Positions 23,161 through 34,424 are shown, numbered from the stretch's first letter. The stretch is 64,000 bases of DNA from Anthoceros angustus (GCA_010909165.1 MU008198.1:340216-404215), one strand, 5' to 3'. Made by a program: numbers and translations. The notes: a model not told the origin generated them from the letters alone.

Positions 23161-25145
23161 ATGGCTTCAGTCAGCCAGCCTTCAGCTGGGCATGGACATA
23201 GGCATGGTCATGGCTGGAGCGTGGCACATTCTTCCAGAACGTCCAATGTCGACGGATGGGGTGCCCCATACTTTAAAATCAACGACATGGGGCACATGTG
23301 TGTGCAGCCTCACGGGCAGGACAGGCAGCCCGGAGAGGAGATTGACCTGCAGGAGGCCGTGGAGCATATCGTGGGCAGGGCTAGCTCCCGGGTCGGGCAC
23401 CACCTCATCATCCAGTTCCCCGACATTCTGAGGCACAGGCTTCACACTTTGAACCATGCCTTTGTTGAGGCCATGGCCAGACCGGGCTACAATGGAGTGT
23501 TCCGTGGGGTTTTGCCCATGAAGTGCAACCCCGACCGGCAGATCATGGAGGACATCCTGGACTGCGGGAGGGAATTCGACTACGGCCTGGAAGCGGGTCG
23601 GAGCCGGAACTTCTCGGCGATGGCATATCTCTGCAACGCCAGCCCCGAGCTTTTCTGATCTGTAATGGTTACAAGGACGTAGAGTACATCGCCCTGCCCT
23701 GACAGCCAGGAAGATGCTGCTCAAGTCCATCATCGTGTTGGAGCAAGAGCAGGAGTTGGACATCGTGGTGGCAGCCAGCCGGGACATGGACGTGAAGCCC
23801 ATCATGGGCTTGAGGCCGAAGGTCAGCACGAAGCACAGTGATCATTATAGGGAGGAGACGTCTGGGGATGATCCCAAGTTCGGTCTGACATCCCCGGAAA
23901 TTGTGAGGGTGGTGGGCAAGCTGAGGGATCGGGGCATGCTGGACTGCTTGCAGCTGCTCCATGTTCACATCGGATCGAACATCTCGGGGCTGATCAGGGT
24001 TGTGAGGGAGGGAGTCTTTGAGGCGGCACACATCTTCTGCGAGCCGTCTTTGTTGGAGCCCCATGAGCATCATCCACATCGGAGGGGCTCTCGATCGGTG
24101 TGGACTTTGACGGTTCTCATTCCGAGAACTCGGACCTCTCCATGGGGTACAGTGTGGAGGAGTACGCGGAGGTGGTGGTTGAGGCCATCCGAGGTGCATG
24201 CCAGCTCAAGAATGTGCAGCAGCCCACTCTGTGCTGTGAGACTGGGCGGGCCCTGGTGTCTTATCACTCGGTAGTTCGATGTGCTTGCGGGCGACAGGAG
24301 GGGACTATCTGTCCAGGAGGTGTTGCTGGGTTCCGGGACCAGCTGGAGATTCTTCACAGGGCCTGCGGAAGAAATGGGCGTCCATAGAGCTGTACTGTGA
24401 CGTCCTGGATCTGTGTTTGGCTATTCGTGCAGGCTGCCCTGATCATGACGACGTTGTCGACCACTACGACCTCATTGCGATTGCTCTGAAGACTGCTGGC
24501 AGGATGAGGCCGAGTGTGCCCACCTTTTCGACACCGGAGCTATGAAGCTGGAGGTTCATGCAGCCATGGACAGCATCTATGAAGTGCTGGTGACAGCGGA
24601 GGAGCACACAAGGTACCTGCGCGGAGTAGTGTCTAATACAGCGTCGTCCACGTCTCCGGCAGCTGCAAACTGCAATTGCAGGAGGGAACGCCGGACCCCG
24701 AAGCCCCACTCACAAAGCGACCTACTACATTAATTTGAGTGTGGTGAGATCTTTGCCAGACTACTGGGCTTTGGGACAGCTGTTCCGATTATGCCCCTGC
24801 AGCGACTGGAGGAGGAGCCCACCACCCGCGGCATCCTGTGCGACTTCACTTGTGACAGTGCTGGCAAGGTGTGCAAGTTCATCGGGAAGGATGTATGGCA
24901 ACCATAAAGGAATACATGGAGGTGCACCTTGCAGCAAGCCCTACTACATGGGCATCTTCCTTGCAGGTGCTTATCAGGAGATCCTCGGAACATGTACAAA
25001 GTTCTGTTCGGCAACAGCAGTACTGTGCGGGTTACAGAAGACGACGGGAGAGGTAAGTTATGACATTGAGGAGTCAGTTGTCCCAGGCCATGCTCAGATC
25101 GCTGATGTCGATCGGCTCATGCTGTATGAGCCCAACAATGCATGA
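23161..25145 (+). pseudogene. Arginine decarboxylase pseudogene, copy 2
   Basis: The better preserved copy. An uninterrupted N-terminal frame of 166 codons runs from ATG 23161 (MASVSQPSAGHGHRHGHGW, His/Gly-rich) through GAPYFKIND, the PLP-lysine block PMKCNPDRQIMEDI and the start of the barrel, and stops at 23656-23658. Reading resumes in another frame as ICNGYKDVEYIAL. A single missing base near 23696, a four-base excess near 24093, and further shifts near 24300 and 24362 follow. Blocks LLHVHIGSNISG, CCETGRALVSYHSV, SLPDYWALGQLF and DIEESVVPGHAQIADVDRLM identify the family to the C-terminus. The TGATCTG break near 23655 is shared with copy 1, so it predates amplification. Confidence 0.92.
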
Positions 25146-25329
25146 AGGACCCGGGTTGAGGAAACCAGACCCGAGGGCCACCTAACCCCTGCTGGCCACG
25201 CAAGCTCTGAATTCAGTGCAAGACATGCTGTTTGCGCATGTTATTTCGGAGCTTTTGATGATGATCTGCTGCAAGCCACTATCTCAGTCCCAAGCTGGAC
25301 AGTTTCTGTCTTCACCTAGCTGGATTTTT

Positions 25330-26178
25330 AAGCTGCCACAGTTTGTATACATCTTTCATCAAACTGCTGCCTACAAACACATCCGCCTCATATATGTCCT
25401 AGTCCTCTGATTTGCGAATGAAGCTGCCTTACGTCCCCGACTGCACAGCTGGGGTGCATACACTTGCACATGCCTGCAAGAGACGCAGAAATGCTACCAA
25501 GGCATTTGCCTAGCTCTACCAAAGCACCTTCCGAGCAGCTTCCAAGCTGCCACTTTGCGAACATGTTCACCAAGCTGCTGGCTACAAGCACATCAGCCTG
25601 ATGTCCTCGTTCTCTAATTCCCCATGATCATATCGATCCTTTCCCATGTCCAAACCCAGGGTGCCCACACTTGCACATGCCTGCAAGAAGCATACAAGCG
25701 TCACAGAATGAAGAACAGTCCTCCCTCCATCTCGCATAGCGCTAGTCTGTATAGAAGGAGGGCCTCCTGACCCATGCCCGCTACGAATATCCTGCTATCA
25801 TGACAGTCCAATTAGTCACCGCATCTTCCTGTCCAAAGTCCCTCAAACACTCTGCCGAGCTGCCACACTTGGCATACATGTTCACCAGACAAACACAGAC
25901 AACCAAATCATCCACAAGCGCACTGTTCAAGCAAGTCATCATGCAGCTGCTGCCCAGAATCTAAGTGTGAGCTGGCCCTTGCACAGGCCTGATTGATGGC
26001 TATCAAATACATGGGGCGCTCATCCAACTTAGGGGCTGCACGCTTTCCCCTTGCTGCCCTGCTCAGGGTCCACAGGAGCCAAGGCAGACTGCCGACATGC
26101 ATCTGCGTGTTCATCCCCTAGCTGCATATGCACAGCAGTACAGAACGCATTCTTGCTCGTTCATGAGGAGGTGTAGCA
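25330..26178 (-). pseudogene. PPR protein remnant, copy 2
   Basis: The same decayed PLS-type pentatricopeptide motifs as at 16900-17745 in unit 1 (for example SSHLDSGQQLHDDLLEQ and LVASSLVNMFAKWQL), with one or two extra base-run differences. Not translatable as one protein. Confidence 0.75.
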
Positions 26179-26697
26179 TTACAGAGTCTGATCTGTTGAG
26201 AGTTCAAGTGCTGCGAGTGTGGGGCATACTCATGAGGTCCTGAAACATATGACCCTCACGAAAAATTACTCTGTTCCAGCTAGAAATTACTCTGTTCAGC
26301 CTGGCTTTCTCTGGAGGGTAAAGCTGTCAGTGTTGTACCTCTTTCGGTGTTGTATATGATATCAATTGCAATAATCATATGTATCCATGTAATCTTCATA
26401 TACATATATAAACAAGGATGTTGTAGGAGAAATACAGGAGACATGCCAGGTGCATCCATCGTTCCTGCAGAATCCTGCAGCAAGAAGAAACTAGTGATGG
26501 TTTGAGGTATGCTGTGCTACGCGTGACACTTGTGGCGGTGCCCACCAGAACATAAGGTCCCAGCTAGATAGACGTGGCCCCAACATAATGCATTAGACAC
26601 CATAGTCTCCTTTTTGTGGACCCGCTAACCCTCGCCCCAATGTCAATCTTTCCCACAAGTGGTTATCTTAATGCAGAGAGCTCCAAGGAAACACATG

Positions 26698-26783
26698 CCG
26701 TCAGGAAAGGAAACACATGCTGCAAGAGCTTGGATTTCAGCCGGCCCATCTCGTTTGCTTCTCCGTGAACCAGAATAATATTA
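26698..26783 (-). pseudogene. CPSF73-I exon fragment in array unit 3
   Basis: Same extended form as in unit 2 (GCCGTCAGGAAA, then the 76-base match to 38636-38711). Non-functional. Confidence 0.88.
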
Positions 26784-27842
26784 ATGTAGGCATGCCAAAG
26801 TAGCATGATAAGCCTCATCATGGCCTGAAGCTCACAGAAAGAGTTTACCGTGCAGCCAAGGTCAGGGCTTTCAGCCCAACCAGATACCCATCACTCAAAT
26901 AACCAAAACACAGTTGGCACCCATCTTGAGACTCGGAATTCGGAAGAACTCTCTGATGGATGCATGCATACATGCCTGCTGCACAATCATCTTGTTCAGA
27001 CTTGAAGCACGTCTCTTGACATGTGCTCATCATGTCTTGCAGCAGACAGAGAGCGGTGCCTCTGGTGATAGCCACGACAACGCTGATGGTGGGTGAACAT
27101 ACGTGCATACAGCTTTCATTGTTGCCCGCAGATAGAATCTCTGTGTGAGGTATATGGGATCCGTTCCCGTACATAGATGTGCTCTATCTACTGATTGGGT
27201 GTGCTTAAACTTGGAGCAAAGGATTCAGAGGAGGAATTGGAGCCACCACGTGGTTTCCTTCCTTGTTTTCACATGATGAATTCGGGTGCCAAGGAAGATA
27301 TGGAGTGCAATGGACCTCCATCAGACTGAGTGGGTGGTCCACAATGTTACAGTGCTGCCGCAATTAATTTTGTATTAGACGACAATACGTGCGAGATATG
27401 TACATGCCGCCGGTGTGGCTGCAGGAGTACCTGAAAGATTGAAAAGACCATCTTGCTAGGCTATCACCATGCTGCTCCAACTAATGCCCATCCATGCTGC
27501 TAGCCTAAAGTGCTCGGCAGGAAGCGGAGGCGCAAAAGCACTCTTGTAGAGCCCACAAATATTGGAGGGAGGAGGCAAAACATGCATGCATGGACGATTG
27601 TCAGGCCTGGAAACAGTACCGAAATTGTCATGGCACCTGGTCAACAATGCAGTCATGTCATCTGGTCAGTGTATCTATCTCGTCAACATTGGCTTCTGCC
27701 ATGAGAATCTGAGCAAAGTCTGTACTACCTGGCCATCACTAGACATCCAAACCCGTAGAAGGAAAAATATCGATGTACAACATTGTAAGGAAAGTGGCGG
27801 CTGAAGCGGGTCGTAACCTCGCAATAGACTGGTGTAAGTAAG

Positions 27843-27850
27843 TATATAAT
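27843..27850 (+). promoter_or_regulatory. TATA box upstream of unknown gene, unit 3
   Basis: TATATAAT about 200 bases before ATG 28053, as in units 1 and 2. Confidence 0.45.
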
Positions 27851-28052
27851 GGGAGGACTCGTTTTCCGGGTGAGCCGGACTCCATTGTGCGAGTTCAAAA
27901 GTGCGAGATACTAGGGTTTCCGGACATCGGCAAGCCCGTTAATTCAGGGTTCGGCGGGATTGTGTCCTGCGGCTTCTGTTCTCTGCTGGTGCCACCAGAA
28001 AGCAGAAAGCAGGCGGCTGGGGTTGGAAGACCTGACCAAAGCGGGGATCGAT

Positions 28053-28926
28053 ATGGCGCGACCTGGACAGCAGCAAGCGCAGCAGGGAGCGATGGCTGGA
28101 GGTGACGGCAACAGGAGGGGCCCGTGTTGGATAGGGCCTACTTCTGTAGCATGGGCCTGAGTGACACAGGCCTTGATCCAAGGAAGTCCCATGCCTGGGA
28201 CGGAATTGTGACTCGCCAGGACGTGGTGGACGAGTTCGGTTGGACCGGCAAGGGTCTCGTCAACCTCCGAAAGGCGCGCACAATAGAGCGCCAATTTCTC
28301 AGAGACTTAAGGAACAAGGTGTATCCCTATCAAAACGCGAACTGGAGTCAAGCTAGCGTTGCTTTTGCAATAGGCGCCATCGCCTCCCACAGGCGTCTGC
28401 AGGTGGACTGGGCAACCTTCGCCTTCCAGACCCAGTTTATGGGCAGATTGGCGAAGAGCACAAGAAGAGCCTACGTGCCTGTGAGTATGGCTGATCCCAA
28501 GCAAGGATACGGAGAGGTCGCCGGGAATGCTCCTGATGTGGCGCGGAAGGTGGAACATGAGACCCGACCTCAGGGAATGCCTGTTTGCACGGGCCAGGAG
28601 GAAGCGCGCGCGGATGAGTCCGAGTCCAAATCTCACTCCGAGATGGACGCGGGATTAAGCAGGCCCAGCGCCTCCGGGGTCTCGTCCAGAACCTCCGTGT
28701 CCAGCTGCTTCTCCCGGTGAGTTCCTGCCCTTGATTCATAAATCTCAGGAGTTTTCATGTACTTCGCCCATGACGTGCAAAGCAATGCACAGAATGTCAC
28801 GAACTGAAACCATATTAATGTGGTGTTAAATGCAGGTTTGAGGGTTTGAGGAAGACCCAAGACTGTTGGAGCTCTCAAGGGCCATGTTCAACTTGGGGAA
28901 ATGAGCAAATCTATCTACCTGCATGA
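28053..28926 (+). CDS. Unknown two-exon gene, array copy 3 (longest frame)
   Basis: The product is unknown. The frame starting at GTG 28124 is open for 198 codons; splicing at the CCCG/GT donor near 28717 to an AG near 28835 adds about 30 residues to a stop at 28924-28926. The central part reads GNAPDVARKVEHETRPQ and differs in frame from copy 1 because of two compensating length changes. The ATG-led start MARPGQQQAQQGAMAGG is out of frame with the main body, as in the other copies. The tail is Ser-rich (SRPSASGVSSRTSVSS), suggestive of a disordered, possibly phosphorylated end. Conserved frame, donor, acceptor and TATA box in all copies argue it was once a real gene. Confidence 0.45.
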
Positions 28927-30132
28927 ACCTGCGTGAGTGTGTTGAGCACTACAGAAACTCACTTATATACTCAAGGCGTGACCAGCGGTCCTACCTATTA
29001 CGCCTCTGGCGTTCTACCGACTTGGCCTTGAATTCTATCTGATGGCTGTCTATCTACTAAAGTAGCACTCGCCTGAATCTGTAACAAGTGAGCAGCGACT
29101 GTGCGGGGAGAGGGTCAAGGGCCGGGCCTTCAACAATTAACATCAGCAGGGTGTTGACATCCTTTGAGGAAGGAGGCTATGGAGAGTCTGTTGAGTGTTG
29201 GAAAGGCTTCCTGATTTTGGGGAAAGTTCCAGTACCCTTGCTGGACGTGGTTCAATTCCTTTGCAGTTTAGAAAATTGTTTGGAGTGTCTCTTCAGTGTT
29301 GGAAAGGCTCCCTGGTTTTGGGGAAAGCTCCGTTGCTGGACGTGATTCAATTCTTTGTAAACTAGAACTTCTTTGTATTGTGATCATGATGTCTTTAGAA
29401 AAAATTAAACAATGCAAATCTTTGTCAAAGAAGAGTACTTCCAGAATTCTACAGACTCTTCAGCGGTGGTGATGCTTCTAAGCACGTCCTGCTGGAACAT
29501 CACTATGTGCTCCCTATGATAATGGCTGAAGTGGATGAATTCTCACCTGCACCTGATCCCCAGGACAAGGCTGGCCTGATGTGAGAAATTCTACTGCTGA
29601 GACAATGAGATCGAAGCTCATCGATGCAGGAATATTTGTTCGCAGGGACCAGACGGTGGCACAAGCCAGCGACAGGGGCTTTTGGGTACCAACAAGTTAC
29701 GTGTTCCATCCCTTCACAAGTCTAATCCGAGCTAAGACAGTGGCATGCCCGAGTAGTGGTGCTGCTCCCAAGGGAACGACTGTATCAATATTTGCTGCTA
29801 CACCTGTGGATTCCGGGGGCAGATCAGCTTGGATTGCAACTGAGTAGTCTCTTTCTGGCCACGTCTATCTCTCTCCCAGTTGTCAATTTCCCGCTTTGCC
29901 CTGCGTATTATTTCTGCGTGTTGGACTTCCTTGACATTCTTCTGGATGAGTCTTGCAGATCATTTCTGAAGCTTCTCGAGGCTTCGCTCTCAAACTCCCC
30001 TTGTTGAAATGAGGCCATCAAGGCAGCCAAATGTCGCTTTCTTAGACACGTACGAGTGGTCCTGGTCTCAAGCTTAGCTCCAGTTTATGTCGAGTGAACT
30101 GTCTTCTTTGTTCCAGCTTGGTTGCTAGTCCA

Positions 30133-30201
30133 GCTCATTACGAATACTCTGAAGACTGCTGACACGATGAGGGCCGAGTGTGCCCACCTTTTCGACACCG
30201 G
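30133..30201 (+). pseudogene. Short arginine decarboxylase remnant at array edge
   Basis: About 70 bases (TCTGAAGACTGCTG..GAGGGCCGAGTGTGC..TTCGACACCGG) match 16032-16100 of ADC copy 1. They follow unit-3 sequence directly, so this is the scar of a deletion inside the array rather than a separate insertion. Confidence 0.85.
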
Positions 30202-30235
30202 TATCCAATTCCGTTACATTTCTGTGCCTCCTGCA

Positions 30236-30310
30236 GGTATCTGCAAGTGTGGGCAGCCAAGCTTTGGAGAAGGGCAAGCAGCTTCATGCAGAAATTAGGA
30301 AACGAGCCAG
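30236..30310 (+). pseudogene. PPR motif fragment
   Basis: Plus-strand reading VSASVGSQALEKGKQLHAEI followed by RKRA is a typical pentatricopeptide L2/S junction. It follows CCTCCTGCAG, which could be an old splice acceptor. The fragment is isolated, with stops within a few dozen codons. Confidence 0.65.
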
Positions 30311-30704
30311 GTTCCCGTTGCTCGGAGGTATTGCCTGCAGTGATATCGATCTCGACACCCCTGTTTTCCCTCCCCGTAAGGCATGCTGTGTTTCATGCAA
30401 CCATGGGTCTGGCAGTGACCAGTTGGAATCAATTCCAGCCTGGTTCCGGTAGTGGTACTGGGATTCACATGGCACGATCGGATCAGCATGCCGTTCGTCA
30501 GGACTTTCAGCTGGACTGAATCCAAACTTGGCATGTGAGGAACAACATTCCACCGTGGAGCAAAACCCCTCTTCTTCGCAATAACTCGAGCAACCAACCA
30601 ATGCCATTAATCCCTAAACCTTGCAAATTCATACTCAGTGGCAATACCAGTGGGCTTTTGTCGTCGTTAGTAATATTACTCAGCTTTGCCTCCAATTTTT
30701 GTCT

Positions 30705-30786
30705 GTCTAGATGGTGTTCATGGTCATCATGGTCCTCACGCTAGACTCACACACTGGCAGTCCCCGGTTCGATCCTGGGTCCAGAC
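30705..30786 (+). pseudogene. tRNA-like sequence or SINE head
   Basis: GTCTAGA at the start can pair with TCCAGAC at the end (six of seven pairs). TGGTGTTCATGGTCATCA resembles a D arm with an A box, and CCCGG-TTCGATC-CTGGG forms a proper T arm with B box GGTTCGATCC. Both ends resemble tRNA-Val. The anticodon region is about nine bases too long and does not fold into a clear stem, so an intact tRNA is unlikely. A decayed tRNA gene, or the head of a tRNA-derived SINE, fits better. Confidence 0.45.
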
Positions 30787-30999
30787 TCGACACATGCCGA
30801 TTTAATCCACGGTAGCAATTTGATACGAATGATTTTGTCCACAAAAACCCACTAGGTCAGTATCATACCTCAGGTCGAAACATACACGTGGTTCTGATGA
30901 AAACAGGCACAAACGCACGCCTTGTGGCCATTCCATGAGAGTGTGCTGTCGCCTGCCCGTCTTGCCCGGTTTTTAACATGATCATGGAAGACCACATAA

Positions 31000-31110
31000 A
31001 ATTGCATCTGGCTAAGCAACCATTTCAAACACATCCATGGCGTCTTGCAACCTGCCATAGGAAGCACAGCTCCGCAGGATGTGGTTGCACAGGAACATGG
31101 CTACCTCACG
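31000..31110 (-). pseudogene. PPR motif fragment
   Basis: Minus-strand reading LCNHILRSCASYGRLQDAMD then VFEMVA matches a pentatricopeptide P/L motif, ended by a stop. Isolated, with no further motifs in frame. Confidence 0.6.
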
Positions 31111-31509
31111 AGTTTTAGCCGTTACCACGCTTTCACATCCTGCAGGCCTGCCAGGGTCAGGATCTTCAGGTAAGCTCCAGTTGGATGTGCTGGAAGATCC
31201 GTGTCCAGCCAGACATCCACCTGGGGGCCTGGCAAATTTGGTGCAAATGTTCTGCACCGTGCGGCTTTGTTGTTTGCCAACAATTTATTCCTTGGAGTCC
31301 AACAAGCAGGAGGCGGAGGGCTCCGTGCCATACCCCCCACCACTCGGCGAGGTCCGCCACGGCTCCTGTTACCCCCTCAGAGTGCCTCAATTGCAGCAAG
31401 CAATGCAGAGACCGTGCGTGCCCGACGACGCACCACGCCTGGTGCGTTGCATGTTTTCATCACTCATGTAATGTGTTTGCTGCACACACTTTTGGTGCTC
31501 CAGCTGGTG

Positions 31510-31705
31510 ATGGTGCTCCCATCTGTTAGCGAAAAGAAATGTACTGGTGGATAATTTGTTTTCGGGCCGTGCGTGTGCACAAGACAGCCCGAGCGCGGAA
31601 GGAAGCTTGTGAAATGGCCCCACCGGCATCGACCGGAGCGGCAGACGAGGTCACACACGTGGATGCTACAGTCGGCCTGCCTGGATCTGGCCATGTTAAG
31701 TTTTT
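31510..31705 (+). pseudogene. Arginine decarboxylase 5'-end remnant
   Basis: Sequence from GATGGTGCTCCCATCTGTTAGC through the AG acceptor (GCGTGTGCAC here, mutated from GTGTGCAG), the GGAAGG leader and ATG at 31614 parallels 23070-23200 of ADC copy 2. The reading MAPPASTGAADEV soon departs from the ADC protein and meets a stop. Homology gives way to the dispersed repeat described at 9240-9660. Confidence 0.65.
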
Positions 31706-31825
31706 CTATAAAAGGAGGGGTTGTCTTTGACAAGAACAAGGGGAAGCGGATCCAACGAGTTAAGAGTTATTTCAGGTTGTCCCACACATTAAGATACAGA
31801 TACAAAAACAGATACAGAGGGCGAT

Positions 31826-33345
31826 TTTTGACTCTAATCTAAGACATCAAATAGTTACCAACCGGGCTGTAAATGAATGAAAGATTGTGGAAGAATGGTT
31901 CCCCATCCAAGCATTGATCCGTCGTGCGGGGCGTTTAACTGTGGAGTTCTGATCTCATCTGCTGGCGTGTAGATATCCACGCAGATGATAATGTGGCTGA
32001 TGCTCAGGCTTATTGAAACTGTCACTTTGAACAGGTTAGGTTGTGAATCAGTTACATGCCATGTCATTGTGTGGGCCAAGCTTAAGTGACACTGTTGAGC
32101 TCGTTGAACCAGCTCGGCTTGCTTCCAGTCGATGGCAATCTCTCCTTCCCAGGAAAAACCAATTCAGCTGCAACGTTAACGGGCAAGTCTCCAGGCGGTC
32201 TTAAAGTAATTAATGGCTTTTGCAAGCCAATTACTTTAACTTTAAATTCTAAAACAACATGGGTCTCTTTCAGTGTTGTATATGATATCAATTACAATAA
32301 TTATATATATCCATATAATCTTTATATACATATGTACAAAATAAAAAATGACACAAAGTTGTATTTGTAGCGAACCATGCGGCAAGCCCTTAGCGCTTCT
32401 ATAAATCTTTTATACAATGTTGACATCCTAATCATGGAAATATACACGTGAACAATATACTCAATAGTGCTCCTATCTTGTGTCTTGAAAATGGGTTAGG
32501 ATAACTTTAAGTTAATATGTGAGCTCCAAAAGTTTGCATGCTTCATTGGATAGCTACAGATTGAGAATTGCGCCATATTTTTTACCACCTTCCATTCCAA
32601 CCAGAATTTAAAAATGGACAAAATATGGTGAAAGGATATTCGAACTTGTCGGTAACTTTCCATCCAACTTTTTGTCCAAAAAAATCTTGCTTTTCCTAAA
32701 AGCTCAACCAAATCTGGGCAAGCCCTAATGGCTAAAAAACACAATACTTGACTCAAAACTTGTTTCCGTTCAGTCCAATAGGATTGACTAAATTGATATG
32801 ATCGAGGTTAATATTTTTTTCCTACTGAAAGCGAGATAGCTATTGGAGTATGTTGTTACTGAGAGATTAATTTCAAAACCTTTTGTTGGTCGAAATGTGA
32901 TGTTAAAACCTTATTCATTCATGGACATAAGGGAAAGCACATTCAAAGTCAATAAAGGTTGCCAAATGTTTGAAATCTGATTCAAATCTTAGTCTATTGT
33001 GCTCCATTATGTGTTTGCCATAGACATTTTGTATTGCTTCAGGTGACTTTACTTTAGGTCCTCAAACCATGGAGCCTAGCTTCGGCTTCCTTTCTCAATC
33101 ACCGGTGTACTTTCACCTAGGCATTCCATAGATACGAATTCAATACTTTTCTTATTAGTTCTGACTTAATGTGTTATATATTGGAAACTAATTAATAATT
33201 AGGTTCTCCTTTGAAGAGTGACATGGTAGTCAACCAGGAGTTCATCGGAACTCTCTGGCTAAGCAACCCTCCGGTCAGATTGCTACTACGATGGCCCATC
33301 CCAACTCCTTGGTGACCCATGGTGGCTTGCTTATTTTGAAGTCCT
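31826..33345. repeat. 1.6 kb duplicated segment, copy B (partner at 6678-8300)
   Basis: High-identity copy of the segment near the left end of the window, same overall orientation. It differs by an internal inversion (32337-32458), an adjacent loss of about 190 bp, and an extra block of about 86 bp near 32650-32745. No gene is recognised in it. Confidence 0.85.
32337..32458. other. Inverted block inside copy B
   Basis: Read backwards, this block (ACAAAATAAAAAATGACACAAAG to CACGTGAACAATAT) equals 7204-7330 of copy A. The flanks on both sides remain in the same orientation in both copies. The outer edges lie in AT-rich TATATACATA sequence. Confidence 0.85.
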
Positions 33346-33399
33346 TCGAAGTCACTTGACATATGTGCCTTCATCTGCCTTTCATTGCTGTTGATCCGC

Positions 33400-34300
33400 A
33401 GCCCCGGCCCTCCTCCTCGCGATTGTTATCAAGCGGAAGATTTCGCCTTGAGCTCATGCTGTGGGCACCTCAAGTTGCCTTGCCTTTGCTAGCGCTGTTC
33501 CTCTCTGCTTCCGTTGCCGATTTGTATCCAGCATCATCGCTTGGCTTCCGAGGTTAACATTACTGGGCCGTTAGCTTACAGCTGCTCCCATGAGTGGTAG
33601 CTCGAGATCCCGCTTGGGTTATCCTCCGGACCTCTATAGCAGGTTCCTGTCGGCTTTGTGCAGTCTTCAGCCGTTGAAGTTAAGGTGCTTCATGTCCCCG
33701 AGGTGAGCTCCCATTCTTCCCGCCTGCCGCCTGCTTCTGATTTTGAGGCCAAAGGCGGTTACTGCCGCCTCGCTTTCTGCATTTTGAGGCCAAAGGCCTG
33801 GTTACCAAGCCGCCATGTCATGACTCGTACCCGGACATACATAGCTTATACCATGACATGACGTCGGGGAGTACTGTGACAGTGGACTGGTGTTGAGGTC
33901 GTCGACTGATGTTAAGCGTTCTTGCATTGCATCCCACTTGTGTTAATCCACCGCTCCTGCTCTCCCCTGCTTGTTTCTGCCTTGTTTCTCCGCTCTTGTA
34001 TGCTCTGCACAGAGTGGGAACCTGTGCTTGTGTAGCCTACCTCTGCAATGCGTTCGCGCGTGCAGCCGCATCGGTGTCGAATTTGAATGCACCCGTGGCA
34101 ATTGTGTCCGTCGTTCGTTCAGTGGTTTTGTTTGGTGTTTGGTTTTTGTTTTGCGCATGTCATGTCGTACCCATTCACACATACATACTGTGATGGAGAG
34201 TATTTGGCATACATGATTTATATTTATACCATGATGGGGAGTTTGCAGCATACACTATTTATACCATGATGCGCAGTTTGTGGACAAGTGTTGAGTTTCA
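33400..34300. other. Diverged copy of the ADC upstream region
   Basis: The series CAAGCGGAA, GAGCTCATGCTGTGGG, GAGATCC, CAGGTTCC, CGGCTTTGTGCAGTCTTCAGCCG, CCCCGAGGTGAGCTCCC and later ATACATAGCTTATACCATGA follows the order seen at 14030-14530 and 22460-22960. Divergence is much larger than between array units. It represents an older fourth copy of the ADC promoter/leader. Confidence 0.6.
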
Positions 34301-34424
34301 AGACTGATTGTTTAGCCTTCTTGCGGACACTTGTCAAAGAACTATAGCTTGTTTCCTTCTTTCTGCTTAAAGACATGAATGTGGTATATTACCTTGGTTT
34401 GGTGATGGTTGTTGATGAAGAGAA

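Larger units (their letters stand above)
17991..26427. repeat. Tandem array unit 2 (8,437 bp)
   Basis: The most complete unit. Its left edge joins AGAAATACAG (17991) to sequence shared with unit 1 from 9998 onward, whereas DNA to the left of 9998 is different. It retains the 435 bp absent from unit 1. Identity to units 1 and 3 is very high, with mainly single-base length differences, indicating recent amplification. Confidence 0.95.
26428..30133. repeat. Tandem array unit 3 (truncated, about 3.7 kb)
   Basis: It matches unit 2 from its left edge to GTTGCTAGTCCAG at 30121-30133. There it jumps about 2.77 kb ahead, to the arginine decarboxylase sequence equivalent to 16032 in unit 1. After about 70 bases of that, array homology ends. 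Identity to the other units drops in the last 250 bases. Confidence 0.93.

Noticed and set aside
23182-23829. 215-codon minus-strand open frame
   Set aside because: It is antisense to the arginine decarboxylase pseudogene, whose plus-strand reading is clearly homologous to a known enzyme.
30705-30786. Functional tRNA-Val gene
   Set aside because: No anticodon stem of normal length can be drawn; downgraded to tRNA-like.
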